This document shows positions 11,949-24,220 of a DNA stretch of 64,000 nucleotides, one piece after another. Numbering within the stretch: the stretch's first letter is position 1; every line of letters starts with the position of its first letter. Origin of the DNA: Sipunculus nudus (taxonomy: Eukaryota; Annelida; Sipuncula; Golfingiida; Sipunculidae); contig CM049306.1 in assembly GCA_026874595.1 (NCBI GenBank), forward strand, positions 53,598,019-53,662,018. Reading direction: 5' to 3'. Below the pieces are notes generated by a model. The model ran no database searches. It was given only the letters and a program-made list of their open reading frames with translations, and had not been told where the DNA came from. A program made the translations under genes and the position numbers.

Positions 11949-13385
11949 TTATCCACCAAAACAAAGTTTTGCGGATCCTTTGTTTTTGAATGGGTTCGGC
12001 CACTGCCACCAACGCCGTATTCATTTCCGGAGAACTTCTCTGAGACTACTGGACTGATTTTTTCTGAAACTTTCACCAGTTATCGGGTCACATGTGAACT
12101 GGTGCCTAACCATTCGACAATGACCTCTGACCTTTCCTCTCTCCAGTGCATCCATCTGTGTGTCTGTTTTGACACATTAACCCACATTTCTTCGGACTTG
12201 ACCAATCATGAAAAATATTTACACTATTGTAGCCCTTAGATAGCTTTATAATATACACAAAAATGGTGGCGCCACCTGCAGCCATTTTTGCACAGCGTCC
12301 ATCTGTTCATCTGCCAAGGGTTAAAATCATTAATATCTATGCAGTGTTTTGATTAATTCACCTGAAATTGGGCATGCGTATACATCCTGGATAGCTTTCT
12401 TGATTTTATGACAGGTGGCACCACCTACATTCACTTTTACGCTGCAAACATCCATCCTTATATCTCCTGACTGGTTTGACGTATATTCCTGAAAATTTGC
12501 ATGTGTTTTGATCTCAAATAGCTCTTTATCATGCACAAAACTGGTGGGGCCACCTGCAAACATTTTTGCACAGCATTAATCTGCTTGTTTGACTTTGGTT
12601 AAAATCACTCATATCTCGGCAGTGTTTGACTTATTCTCCTGAAATTTGGCATGATTATACATCTTGGATAGCTTTCTTGATTTGATGACTGGTGGCGCCA
12701 CCTTGATTCAACATCACACTCCAGACATGGATGCTTATATCTCCAGACAGGTTTGACACAGCTTCCTTAAAACTTGCATGTGTTTAGTTCTCACATTGCT
12801 CTTTATCATACAAGAAAAAGGTGGCGCTACCTGCAACCATTTTAGCAAAGCATCCATCAGTTTGTTGGACTTGGGTTAAAATCAATCATATCTCAGCAGT
12901 GGTCCGTTTTATTCACCTGAAATTTGGCATGCGTATACCTCCTGGATAGCATTCTTGATTTTATGACAGGTGGCACCACCTACATTCACCTTCATGCTGC
13001 AGATATCCATGCTAATATCTTCGGACAGGTTTGACGTACTTACCTGTGTTTGGATCTCGCATAGCCCTTTATCATACAGGAAACAGGTGGTTCCACCTGC
13101 AACCATTTTGGCACATAGTCCATCTGTTTGTTTGCTGTGGGATAAAATCACTCATAACCCGGCAGTGGTTTGACTTTTCCACCTGAAATTTTGCATTTTA
13201 CATCTTGGATAGTTTCTCATTCAAATAACAGGTGGCGCTACCTACATCATGTTTACGTGGCAGACATCCTTGCTCATATGAAACATATCTTACTCTATTT
13301 CCCCATGCCACTCAATTAATGCCTCACTTCACCCGTCCTTTTCTGATTTTGGTGGCTACATGTAGTTGCTTGTTGACCTTTAAAT
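11949..13385 (+). mobile_element. Family B element
   Basis: Begins ATCCACCAAAACAAAGTTTT followed by GCGGAT, the family-B 5' hairpin. The body is tandem, with perfect or near-perfect GGTGGCGCCACC around 12266 and 12691 and variants at 12412 and 12967. The 3' end is diverged (GATTTTGGTGGCTACATG, then GTTGCTTGTTGACC), so the last bases are uncertain. Non-coding. Confidence 0.7.
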
Positions 13386-14133
13386 CTACAATAAGATTCC
13401 CTGAAAATCCTGAAATTTTGTAAGCCTATGTGTATGAACTCTGCATTAGCAAAAGTGATTGACATTGTATGCCTATATATCTCCTTAGTCTACATTAATG
13501 AGATTAACTGGAATCATATATATTAGTTCCATTAAATTTCAGTGGTTCTCTGGAAACACAGAGCTCTAGAAAATTCAAAGATGAACAGAAAATCATTTTG
13601 AAAAAATGAGCTTGGACAACACTGCCATTATGTGTATTTCAAAAGCTTTCTCCTCTGAGATGGCTTGGCATTTTATCTCTGGATTCATTCATGGCCAGAT
13701 AAAAGGAAGATGCAGTCTGCAGATTGAATGAATGATCTGTTTGTAATCTTTTCTAATACCAGAGATCCATGAAATTTCATTTTACATAAGCAGATCAAAT
13801 TGAAAGCTGGTACCATCAGTTGTTTATACTCGCATGGTACATGCAATTTTCTTCAAACCTACTTTTCTTGTGACTGTGAATGGAGATAAGAACTGCTTTC
13901 TTTCATGTGTCATGGTAAATTTATAAAGAACCTTTGTTAAAATGACTTAATCAGAGAAAATCTATATTCTGAATTCACAATGGTGCATTTCTTGATGAAG
14001 TAAAGGTACTGGTTAAAAGTTTTAGGTTACATTTGGATTTCAAATTTTCTGTTGTTTCCATCACATTTTCATGAACAATGCACACATTCTTCTTGATATT
14101 ATTGTTACTTTAATAAAAGCTTATAGTTTTTAT
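13386..14133. other. About 750 bp, nothing recognised
   Basis: AT-rich, without long frames or matches to the families seen elsewhere. Could be low-copy sequence. Confidence 0.4.
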
Positions 14134-16575
14134 TAGCTCAGCTGACTTTCAGTCATGCTGGGCTATAGCCATGGGTCTTTGTCCGGCATCCTTCCGTCTG
14201 TCCGTCCGGCCGGCCGGCCGGCCGTCCGTCCGTTAGTAGGGCACAAATCGTAACCGTAGGGGCTAGGGCCATGAACCCTTTGCAGTCTTAGAGGTTATAA
14301 AAAGATCTCCTTGCAAACCTGAAATTAGGTCACTGCGACCTATATTCTCAAAGTTATGGGGTGTTTTTGCACCCCCCAGAAATAACTCTTTGAGACAAAA
14401 TTTTCATCCTAAACCTTCCATCTTTCACATACAGCTCACCTACCAACAGGGGAAGAACCATAATTTTTTTTAGGTCAAAAGGTCAAAGGTCAAGGTCACA
14501 GGAGCCTCTTCTTTGAAAAGCCTGTGGATGCATTTTAAGCCAACCCTTTCATCCCAATTCTTTGATCTTTCACATATAGCTCACCTACTAATTTGGAGAA
14601 GAATCCTATAGATTTTGAGGTCACAAGGTCAAAGGTCAGGGTCACAGGATCCACTTCTTTGAAAAGGTAGTGGACACATTTCAAGCTAGACTTTTCATTC
14701 CAAACCTTCCAGCACTGATATCGCTTCTCTGCCAACAGGGGAAAAGACCTGTTGATTTTGAGGTCAAAGGTCAAGTTCACAGCACCAACTTCTTGCGTGG
14801 AGTCATTTTCAGGTAAACTTTTCAATCTGTATCTTCCATCTGTCATATATGGCTTACCTACCAATAAGGGAATAAGCCTATTGATGTTGAGGTCAAAAAG
14901 TCAAAGGTCAAGGTCACAATATTTAATTGTTCTAAATGCTTGTGAGCATATTTCAAGTGTAACTGTTCAACCCAAACCTTCAGTCTTTCACACATGCCAC
15001 ATCTATGCATCACTCAGTTTGACTCAAACTTCATATTTATGGGTCTTTTTGCTTGAATAAATAACTTATTGATTTTGGGGTCAGCTGGTCAGCAGGTTAA
15101 AGGTTGCAGGTCAAAGTTATTCACCCATTGGTTGCCAAGTAATTACACCAGGTTTAAGTGGTCAGTAGTTACCCATCATTTAGAAAGAATCCAGTTGATA
15201 TATGGACAAAAGGCCAAGGTCATAGGTCAGGGATGTTCACAATTACTTATTTTAGAGACCATCTCTATTTTTCTTGTATATATAACAATCCCACTCCAGC
15301 TGGTACATCTCCCTGTGTGGCTGTAATTGTGAGTGACACTGGTGACATATGACTCCCTTTTGTATCAGCCTATTAAGTGATAAGGCTCAGTGATAAGTAC
15401 CTTGTTACTTCATAACAAAAACACTGTTGTCAGAATGCTTCAGCCAGGCATTAAGACTATGAGAGTATAGTATTAAGGTTTAGCTACTGATTTATAAGAT
15501 GATGGGAACATTTTACAGTTTATTTTATGGAATCCTAGCAATAAACTTAGTTTCCTAGATATCTGAATATTTTAATATATATCACCACATATAAAAGCAA
15601 GTGTTTGTTCTCATAATATGTGGATGTGTACCTTGATTTAGGATGGCTTTTTGTTTTATTTCAAGACTCTTAGTCATGCTTTCTGCATTTTTTTTTCTTT
15701 CAGGTTTGGCAGTTTACCTACCCTGCAGACCCATTGAAAAGCAGTGTGATAATAAAAATATTGGACTTACACTTTTTACAATTGCATATCTATAAATCTT
15801 ATATGAGGGCCTGGACATGCCTTTTGAATTATTTTGGGCATTTATTACTGGATAATTTGCCCCAAGTTTGGTCTCTTATTGGAGAATGTGGGATATCAAA
15901 TGTCATACTTGTCAGAAATCCATTATGTCTGCCAGTTAGCCACCTTAGAAATTCTTTCTTCAGTGCAGTTTCAGTAATTTTTCTTTAATGTTTGGTCCGA
16001 TTTAGAGAAGGTTTGTTGTCTGATTTCAGACTTGTCAGAAGTCCAATATAGCCACCAGGCAACCATCTTTTAATTCCTTTTGATCATATTATCTCAAGAA
16101 CAGTTAAAGTGAATGCAGTTGGATGTATATTTATGTAATCTTGTAAAGGATTGGGTCAAATATTTCTGAATAAATATTACCATCATTTATTAAAGTGCAG
16201 TACAGTTGGCTTGTATTGAATAAAAATTCATACAGAAGCACCTGTTTCCCAATAATTCTTGCATGTATTTCCTTGATTTTTGCTATATATTTTGATCTTA
16301 TATTTGCCCTTTGTGGTGTTCCTTTTGAGACTGACAGGTTTCAAGCAAGCTGTTGGAATAGTTCCTGATAGCTTAACAATCATGCATTTTCCTCAGACCA
16401 TCAATTCTCTGTGTTTTAACCAGACATAGGTGATATATATTTCTGTTGTCATAGAAAATTTTCAACAAATTGGCAAATTGGTTCTTCAAAATTTGACTGG
16501 AAGTTGTGAATCTCAGTCCATGATGTCACAGGTCATGCTTGGCAGCTGAGCGTCATGACCCATGGGTCACTTGTT
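14134..16575 (+). mobile_element. Family A variant with AGGTCA-rich tandem core
   Basis: It has the family-A 5' end (AGCTCAGCTGACT at 14135), a GTCC/GGCC microsatellite (about 14195-14235), and the A 3' end TGACCCATGGGTCA (16556-16569) closing with CTTGTT. Instead of the standard ~340-bp core it carries degenerate units of about 130-150 bp (14400-15240), each with AGGTCA words. The rest to 16575 is AT-rich. Frames at 14535-15352 and 15734-15988 match nothing recognised and are not called as genes. Confidence 0.65.
14472..14916 (+). promoter_or_regulatory. Cluster of AGGTCA nuclear-receptor-type half-sites
   Basis: AGGTCA words sit as direct repeats at one-base spacing (AGGTCAAAGGTCA, DR1 type) and as TCAAGGTCA (extended single half-site) near 14472-14498, 14618-14645, 14761-14775 and 14890-14915. 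Such motifs are bound by RXR/HNF4-type and ERR/FTZ-F1-type receptors in animals. Binding here is inference; the motifs come with the repeat unit. Confidence 0.35.
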
Positions 16576-16849
16576 AGCATATAAATTTGATACACTTCAG
16601 TAACTTTGTGAAACAGGTTCTCTGTACTCTGGTTCATACCATTTTAGTAGAACAAAAAGATGTGGTACTTCAAATGTTATGGGGTAATCATAAATTTTGA
16701 CAGATTTAACCTTTAAAATCAAGGTCAAAGTCATCAGTTTTGCAGCAAGTCTGACATCTTATTGGAAACTATTTGTGTGTCAAATTTTAAGGAAAATTTC
16801 ACTTCATAAGATATCATTATAAGTTCATAAAACTCAAGGTCCCTAGTTT
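16576..16849. other. Spacer, nothing recognised
   Basis: About 270 bp between two family-A-type ends. It carries one AAGGTCAAAG word but no defined repeat or gene. Confidence 0.35.
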
Positions 16850-17183
16850 TTGGCTCAGCTGATTGAAGGTCATCTGATCTATAATGACCACTCTTTGTTT
16901 ATTGTCCGTCCTTTCTTCCATCTGTCTGTCTGCTGTGTTGTCTGTCCGTCCATAAACAGGGCACAAATTTCAACTGCTGGACCTGGAAACTTCTTAGTGA
17001 AGACTCAAGGAGGTTCATAAATTATTTCCTTGGAAATCTGAAATTAGTTCCCTGCCACCTGTATCCTCTGAGCTATAATGACTATAATAACTATTGTCAT
17101 GACTCTCTTAGTTCATATTGATCATGAAGTGTTTCATCAGTTTCTGGTAGTGCCACCTGTATTTTTCTAATTTTAGAATTTTT
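16850..17183 (+). mobile_element. Family A 5' part, interrupted by family C
   Basis: A diverged A 5' end (GGCTCAGCTGATTGAAGGTC at 16852) leads into one A unit that stops at the family-C start near 17184. No matching A continuation was found beyond the C/B block, so the downstream half appears lost. Confidence 0.55.
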
Positions 17184-17367
17184 TAGAGAACCTGTGAGCT
17201 TATGCGATGGTGCAGCGTCTTACGTTGTGTGTCGTGCGTCATCTGTACCTTAAATATAGCTATCTCAAAAATGGCAGGATCGAGCTAGCATCATCAAAGA
17301 TTTTGCAAATAATCAGTCATCCAAAAACTATATCGGATTTTTTTTTTTTTTTTCTTGCTGCATTTTT

Positions 17368-20300
17368 TAGCTCAGCTGACTGAAAGTCATCTGAGCTATA
17401 GCGATCACACTTTGTCCGTCGTCTGTCTGTCTGTCAGTCTGTCCGTCTGTCTGTCCGTTAACCAGGCACAAATCGTAACCGCTGGACCTAGAACCTTGTA
17501 ACTTGGGATTCTGAGAGGTCCATAAAAAATCTCCTTGAAAACCAGAAATTAAGTCTCTGTTACCCATATCCTTCGAGCTATGGAGCCCCAAAGTACCCCC
17601 CAGAAAAGTAAAAAATTTCATACAAAAACTTCAATATCTCATTAATCACTTGACTGATGGTCATGATTTTTGGCATACATATTGATCGTGAGATGTTACA
17701 TCACTTCCTGCAGACTGGTGGTGCCACCTGTATTTTACGATTTTTTACGAATTTCTTTCTCTATTTTTGAGACCTTTAAAAATGTGAACATCTGTTAACA
17801 AGGCACAAATCATAAAAACTGGACTTAGAATCTTAATTCTTGACACACTGAGAGGTCCATGAAAAATCTCCTTGGAAACCAGAAATTAGGTCTCTGTTAC
17901 CCATATCTTTCCAGCTATGGGGCCCCAAAGTACCCCCCAGAATAGTCAAAAATGTCATACAAAAACTTCAATATCTCAATAACTGCATCACTGATGGTCA
18001 TGATTTTTGGCATACATATTGATCATGAGATGTTCGAACAGTTCCTGCAGACTGGTGGCGCCACCTGTATTGTTTGATTTTTTACAATTTTTTCCTCTAT
18101 TTTTGAGACCTTGAGGATGCTGTCATCTGTTAGCGTGGCACAAATCTTAATGACTGGACCTAGAATCTTCATTTTCAAAAAAACTGAGAGACCTATGAAA
18201 AGTCTCTATGGAAACCAGAAATTAGGTCTCTGTTACCCATATCCTTTGAGCTATGGGGCCCCAAATTACCCCCCAGAATAGTCAAAAATTTCATACAAAA
18301 ACTTCAATATCTCATTAACTGCATCACGTATGGTCATGATTTTCGGCATACATATTGATCATGAGATGTTTCATCAGTTTCTGCAGACTGGTGGCGCCAC
18401 CTGTATTTTTCAATGTTTACGAATTGTTTTCTCCATTTTTGAGACCTTTAAGGATGTAGTTATCTGTCAACAGGGTAAAAAATGGTAATGACTGGACCTA
18501 GAATCTTCATTCTTGACACACAGGGAGACCCATGATAAGTCTTCATGGAAACCTGAAATTTGGTCTCTTTTACCCATATCCTTTGAGCTATGGCACTCCA
18601 AAGTACAGCTCAGAATAATGGAAAATTTGATACAAAAGCTAAAGTATCTGAACAACTAATGCAGAGATAACCATAATTGTTTGAATGGATATTGATCATG
18701 GAGTGTTTCATAAGTTTCTGCAGACTGGTGGCACCACCTGTATTTGTTCGGGTTTTTTTAACTCAGCTGACTGAAAGTCATCTGAGCTATAGCAATCACT
18801 CTTTGTCCGTCGTCCGTCTGTCTGTCTGTCGTGCCGTCTGTCTGTCCGTCTGTTGTCCGTTAACCAGGCACAAAACGTAACCGCTAGAACTGGAATCTTC
18901 TTACTTGACATCCTGGGAGGTCCATGAAAAATCTCCTTGGAAACCAGAATTTAGGTCTCTGTTTCCCATATCCTTCGAGCTATGTGGCCCCAAAGTACCC
19001 CCCAGAAAAGTCCAAAATTTCATACAAAAACTTCAATATCTCATTACCTACTTGACTGATGGTCATGATTTTTGTCATACATATTGATCATGAGATGTTC
19101 CATCACTTCCTGCAGACTGGTGGCGCCACCTGTATCGTTCAATTTTTTACGAATTTTTTTCTCTATTTTTGAGACCTTTAAAAATGTGAACATCTGTTAA
19201 CAAGGAACAAATCGTAACGACTGGACTTAGAATCTTCATTCTTAAATCACTGAGAGACCTATAAAAAGTCTCCATGGAAACCAGAAATTAGGTCTCTGTT
19301 ACCCATATCCTTCCAGCTATGGGGCCCCAAACTACCCCCCAGAAAAGTAAAAAATTTCAAACAAAAACTTCAATATCTCATTAAATACTTGACTGATGGT
19401 CATGATTTTTGTCATACATATTGATCATGAGATGTTCCATCACTTCCTGCAGACTGGTGGCGCCACCTGTATCGTTCAATTTTTTACGAATTTTTTTCTC
19501 TATTTTTGAGACCTTTCAAAATGTAAACATCTGTTAACAAGGCACAAATCGTAAAGACTGGACCTAGAATCTTCATTCTTGACACACTGAGAGACCTATG
19601 AAAAGTCTCCACAAAAACCAGAAATTAGGTCTCTGTTACCCATATTCTTTGAGCTATGGAGCCCCAAAGTACCCCCAAGAAAAGTAAAAAATTTCATACA
19701 AAAACTTCAATATCTCATTAACTACTTGACTGAAGGTCATGATTTGTGGCATAACTATTGATCATGAGATGTGTCATCACTTCCTGCAGACTGGTGGTGC
19801 CACCTTTATTGTTGGATTTTTTACGATTTTTTCCTCTATTTTTGAGACCTTTAAGGATGCTGTCATCTGTTAGCATGGCACAAATCGTAACGACTGGACC
19901 TAGAATCTTCATTCTTGACACACTGAGAGGTCCATGAAAAATATTCTTGGAAACCAGAAATTAGGTCTCTGTTAACCATATCCTTCGAGCTATGGGGCCC
20001 CAAATTACCCCCCCCCAGAGTAGTCAAAAATTTCATACAAAAACTTCAATATCTCAATAACTACATCACTGATGGTCATGATTTTTGGCATACATATTGA
20101 TTATGAAAGGTTCCATCAGTTCCTGCAGACTGGTGGCGCCACCTATGTTATCTATCAAGAGGGTACAAATTGCAACAACTGGACCTAGAAACTTCATTCT
20201 TGTCATGCAAGGAGGCCCATGAAGAGTGCCTGTGGAAACTTGAAATTAGGTCTCTGTTACCCATATCCTTCAAGCTATAGGACTCTGAAGTATCCCTCAG

Positions 20301-22084
20301 AATAATGGACAATTTGATACTAAAGCTGAAGTATCTGAACAACTAATACGGAGATCATCATGATTCTTTGCATGGATATTGACCATTAAGTGTTTTTAGC
20401 TCAGCTGACTGTAAGTCATCTGAAGTATCCCTCAGAATTAATGGACAATTTGATACAAAAGCTCAAGTATCTAAACAACTATTACAGTGATCACCATGAT
20501 TCTTTGCATGGATATTGATCATGGAATGTGTCATCAGTTTCTGCAGTATGGTGGCGCCACCTGTATTTTTTTTATTTTTACGAATTTTTTTCTCTATTTT
20601 TGAGACCTCATAAGATGCGGTCATCTGTTAACATGGCACAAATCGTAACAACTGGACCTAGAATCTTCTCTCTTGACATGCTGAGAGGCCCATGAAAAGT
20701 TTCCTTAAAAACTTGAAATTAGGTCTCCGTTACCCATAACCTCTGAGCTATGGGGCTCCGAAGTACCCCCCAGAATAATGGAAAATTTGATACAAAAGCT
20801 CAAGTATCTGAACAATTATTATATTGATCACCATGATTCTTTGCATGGATATTGATCATGAAATGTTTCATCAGTTTCTGCATTCTGGTGGCGCCACCTG
20901 TATTTTTTCAATTTTTAGCTTGTCCTTTTGTCCGTCGTCCGTCTGGCCATCCAGGCGTCTGTCTGTTAACAGGGCACAAATCGTAACCGCTAGACCGGGA
21001 ATCTTCTTACTTAAAATCCTGGGAGGTCTATGGAAATTCTCCTTGTAAACCTGAAATTAGGTCACTGTGACCTATATTCTTCGAGCTATGGGGTTCTGAA
21101 GTACCCCCCAGAATAATTAATGCAAAAATTAATACAAAAGCTCAAGTATCTGATCAACTAATGCATTAATCACCATGATTCTTTGCATGGATATTGATCA
21201 TGGAGTGTTTCATCAATTTCTGGAGATTGGTGGCCCCACCTATATTTTTTTTATTTTTTACGATTTTTTTTCTCCACTATTGTGATCTTTAAACATTTTG
21301 TCATCTGTAAACAGGGCACAAATCATAATGACTGGACCTAGAATCTTCTGTCCTCACCTCCAGGGAAGCCCATAAAAGGTCTATATGGAAACCCAAAATA
21401 AGGTCCCTGTTACCCATATTCTGTGAGCTATGGAGCTCTGAAGTACCCCCCAGAATAAAGATTTGGTCATATATTAACAGGGCACAAATCATAATGACTG
21501 GACCTAGAATCTTCTGTCCTCACCTCCAGGGAAGCCCATAAAAGGTCTACATGGAAACCCGAAATAAGGTCCCTGTTACCCATATCCTTCATGCTCTGGG
21601 GCTCCTAAGTACTCCCCAGAATAAAGATTTGGTCATCTGTTAACAGAGCACAAATTATAATGTCTTGACCTAGAATCTCCTTTCTTGATATGCTGGGAGG
21701 CCCCTGAAAAGTCTCCTTGTGCACCTGAAATTACATCTCTGTTACCCATATCCTTCATCCTATGGGGCTTTGAAATACCCCCCAGAATAAACATTTGGAT
21801 TTGTTAACAGGGCACAAATCATAATAACTGGACCTAGAATTTTATTTTTTGACATGCTGGGAGACCTCTGAAAAGTCATCTTGTAAACCTTGAAAATAGG
21901 TGTCTGTTACCCATATCCTTCATGCTACAGAGCTCCATAGTACCCCAATGAATATTGGATGATTTTATACAAAAGGTCAAGTTTGGAAAAAGTATTTCAT
22001 TCAAATTTGACATTCAGATGATAAAATTACTTTTGTCAATGTCTTCCTGGTCAGCTGAGCGTCATGACCCCTGGGTCACTTGTT
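17368..22084 (+). mobile_element. Family A tandem array, 4.7 kb, nested in family C
   Basis: Starts with AGCTCAGCTGACTGAAAGTC (17369) and a GTCCGTC microsatellite, and ends GTCAGCTGAGC ... TGACCCCTGGGTCA ... CTTGTT at 22084. Inside are many ~340-bp units, most with GGTGGCGCCACC or a one-base variant before a T-rich stretch. Extra A 5' starts at about 18765, 20398 and 20930 show further A copies inserted or recombined into the array. Frames here (such as 18708-18911 and 20824-21048) are repeat translations. Confidence 0.7.
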
Positions 22085-23439
22085 TAGATTTTATAGGGAA
22101 AAAGCTAAAAAAGCTTTAAAAATCTTCTTCTCCTAAACTGTCAGCCAAATTGTCCTATATTTCACAGAAATGATCCCTGGAACAATCTCTCTCAAGTTTG
22201 TTCAAATGGTTCCAGTTCGGAGATTTTTTGGCCGAGTAACAGGAGGTTGAATTTTGTCATCTGTCCAAAAAAGCTTGTTAAAATTTAAATCTCAGAAACG
22301 GTATGAGCTATCATTACCAAATTTTATGCCAATGTTGGTCACATAGGTCATATCTGAAATTGAGATATTGTAGGCCCCACCTGCATGGGCTTTTTTTGTA
22401 CGGGGTCATCCTTGCCTGTATCACACTGAGGGCTACAAAAAACTTCTTCTCTGAAACCATATGGCCAAAATGTTTAATATCACACAGAAATGATCCTAGG
22501 GTAGTGCTTTCTGAAGTTTGTTCAAATGGTCTCTGTTCAGTGACTTTTGGCTAAGTTATGGGAAGCTGAATTTAGTCATATGCCATAACAGCCCATTTTA
22601 GTTCAGTGGCTACAAAGAACTTCTTCTCAAAAACCACTGGGCCAATTTCTCAAATCTCACACATTAATAATCCTCCAATGTTGATAATTCAAGTTTGTTC
22701 AAGTGGTTTTGGTTCAGTGCTTTTTGGCTGAGTTACGGGAAGCTGAACTTAGCCAGTTTGCTGTATCTTCCTATATGAGTTATAAACCTGCGAAACATTT
22801 TTCGACTGTTGCCACTGAAGCCAGTTTGTTAAATATTTTACAAGAATAATCCCTACAATAATTCTTATAATAATTGTCATTAATGGTTCCACATGAATGA
22901 TTTTTGGCTGAATTATGGAGATTGAATTGAGTAATTTTACCATTTATGTTAGCTGTGTGATGCTGTTACATCTAGCCTGGCACCAGTTTATCAGCATCTA
23001 TTACATCATGCCACTAGACATTTAGATTTCAGGTTATCTTTGGTTAATATTGACAAGAAAGTTTTTTTAAAAGATCCTAACAAATCTAGTTTTATGATTT
23101 AAGTTATTCATCATACCAGGCAATGGGATATTCATAGATATTAAGCTCTCTGTGGCTATATAAATACAACTGTACATATTATAAATTATTGGTATCCCTA
23201 CCTAACTTAATTCAAGAAATTGCCATCAATGAGATATATATCTGTATTTTAATTTTGCATGCAGTATGCATCTGTTATAATTTTACATGTATTCCTGCTT
23301 TGTTTTTTATAAAAAGTCAGCTGTAAAGCATTTTGTGTTGGGAAAATTAATTTCAAAGTTATTTCAAGTAGGGACTACCTTTGTGTACAGATGGCAGCAC
23401 TTGTTTTACCATTGGCAGATTGCCATTGCCTTTATGTTG

Positions 23440-23480
23440 GCCATTAGCCAAGATGATGTCAGCTCTATAAATAGTTTTGG
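23440..23480 (+). promoter_or_regulatory. Promoter-like block in the family C 3' module
   Basis: TGATGTCA, a CRE/AP-1-like octamer, lies a few bases upstream of TATAAATAG. The pairing recurs in other C copies: a TATATAAAG form near 55935-55960, a TATAAAAAG form near 56985-57006, and a decayed one near 48205-48225. This could be a pol II promoter carried by the element; no transcript evidence is available. Confidence 0.3.
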
Positions 23481-24220
23481 CACAGTGCCTGGATTGGAAG
23501 AAGTGCAGCCAGGTATAAACCGTATAGGTCAAGAGTTCACTCTGTGCAGTAGCTGCATTCTATTTATAGCTTTGGCAGACTGCTCACTGCTTCAGATTTG
23601 GCATTAAAGTTCAGCCTGGATCTATTTATAGCTTTGGCAGACTGCCAGCTGTGTCAGATTATGCAACAGGTCAAGCGTTTTCTCAGTGCAGCCAAGTACA
23701 GGTCAAAAGTTCACTCAGTCCAGCCAGGTGCAGGTCAAGAGTTCACTCAGTGCAGTAGCTTGAGGCAGGAATTTGTCACAGTTCATTCGTAGGCAACTGC
23801 CTTACTCACCTAAGCCTCATCAGCCCAGTGCATCAACTCTGGAGAAGTTTGATGTATTGGCCTGATATTTTTACCTGTCTATGCGTCTTTGATGGTATTC
23901 TCATTTTGAAGACAGGTGGTGCAGTGTATGCGCCTGCATATTTCTACAGAGGAATTTGATACATCAGCGTAAAATTGGGCATGTTTATACATATCGGGTA
24001 GCTTTATTGTGTACAAGACTAGTGGTGCCACCTACAATAATTTTTCTGTTGTGTGCACCCATGCCAAAATTTCAGCAGTGATGTTTGTGTATTGTTTCTT
24101 GTTCAAAATGTTTACTACTTGCATTGTTCATATATATGAAAAGTAGTGGTTCAGCATTGAAGCGTTATACCTGGTGTAAATCCATATGCACAGGTTCGCA
24201 TTAGGCCTGTAGGCCTTGTT

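Larger units (their letters stand above)
17184..24220 (+). mobile_element. Family C element split by a long family A array
   Basis: Starts AGAGAACCTGTGAGCTTATG at 17185 and is cut at 17368 by family A. It resumes at 22085 with GATTTTATAGGGAAAAAGC, which directly follows the cut phrase in other C copies. It then runs through the C core (22090-23080) and the 3' module rich in TTTGGCAGACTGCC and TCAAGAGTTCACTCAGTG (23390-23790). The 3' end is GCACAGGTTCGC (inverse of the 5' GCGAACCTGTG), AGGCCTGTAGGCCT hairpin and TTGTT at 24220. Non-coding; its own length is about 2.3 kb. Confidence 0.7.

Noticed and set aside
14209-14226. GGCCGGCC run as a possible CpG-island or regulatory site
   Set aside because: It is part of the microsatellite start of a family-A variant.
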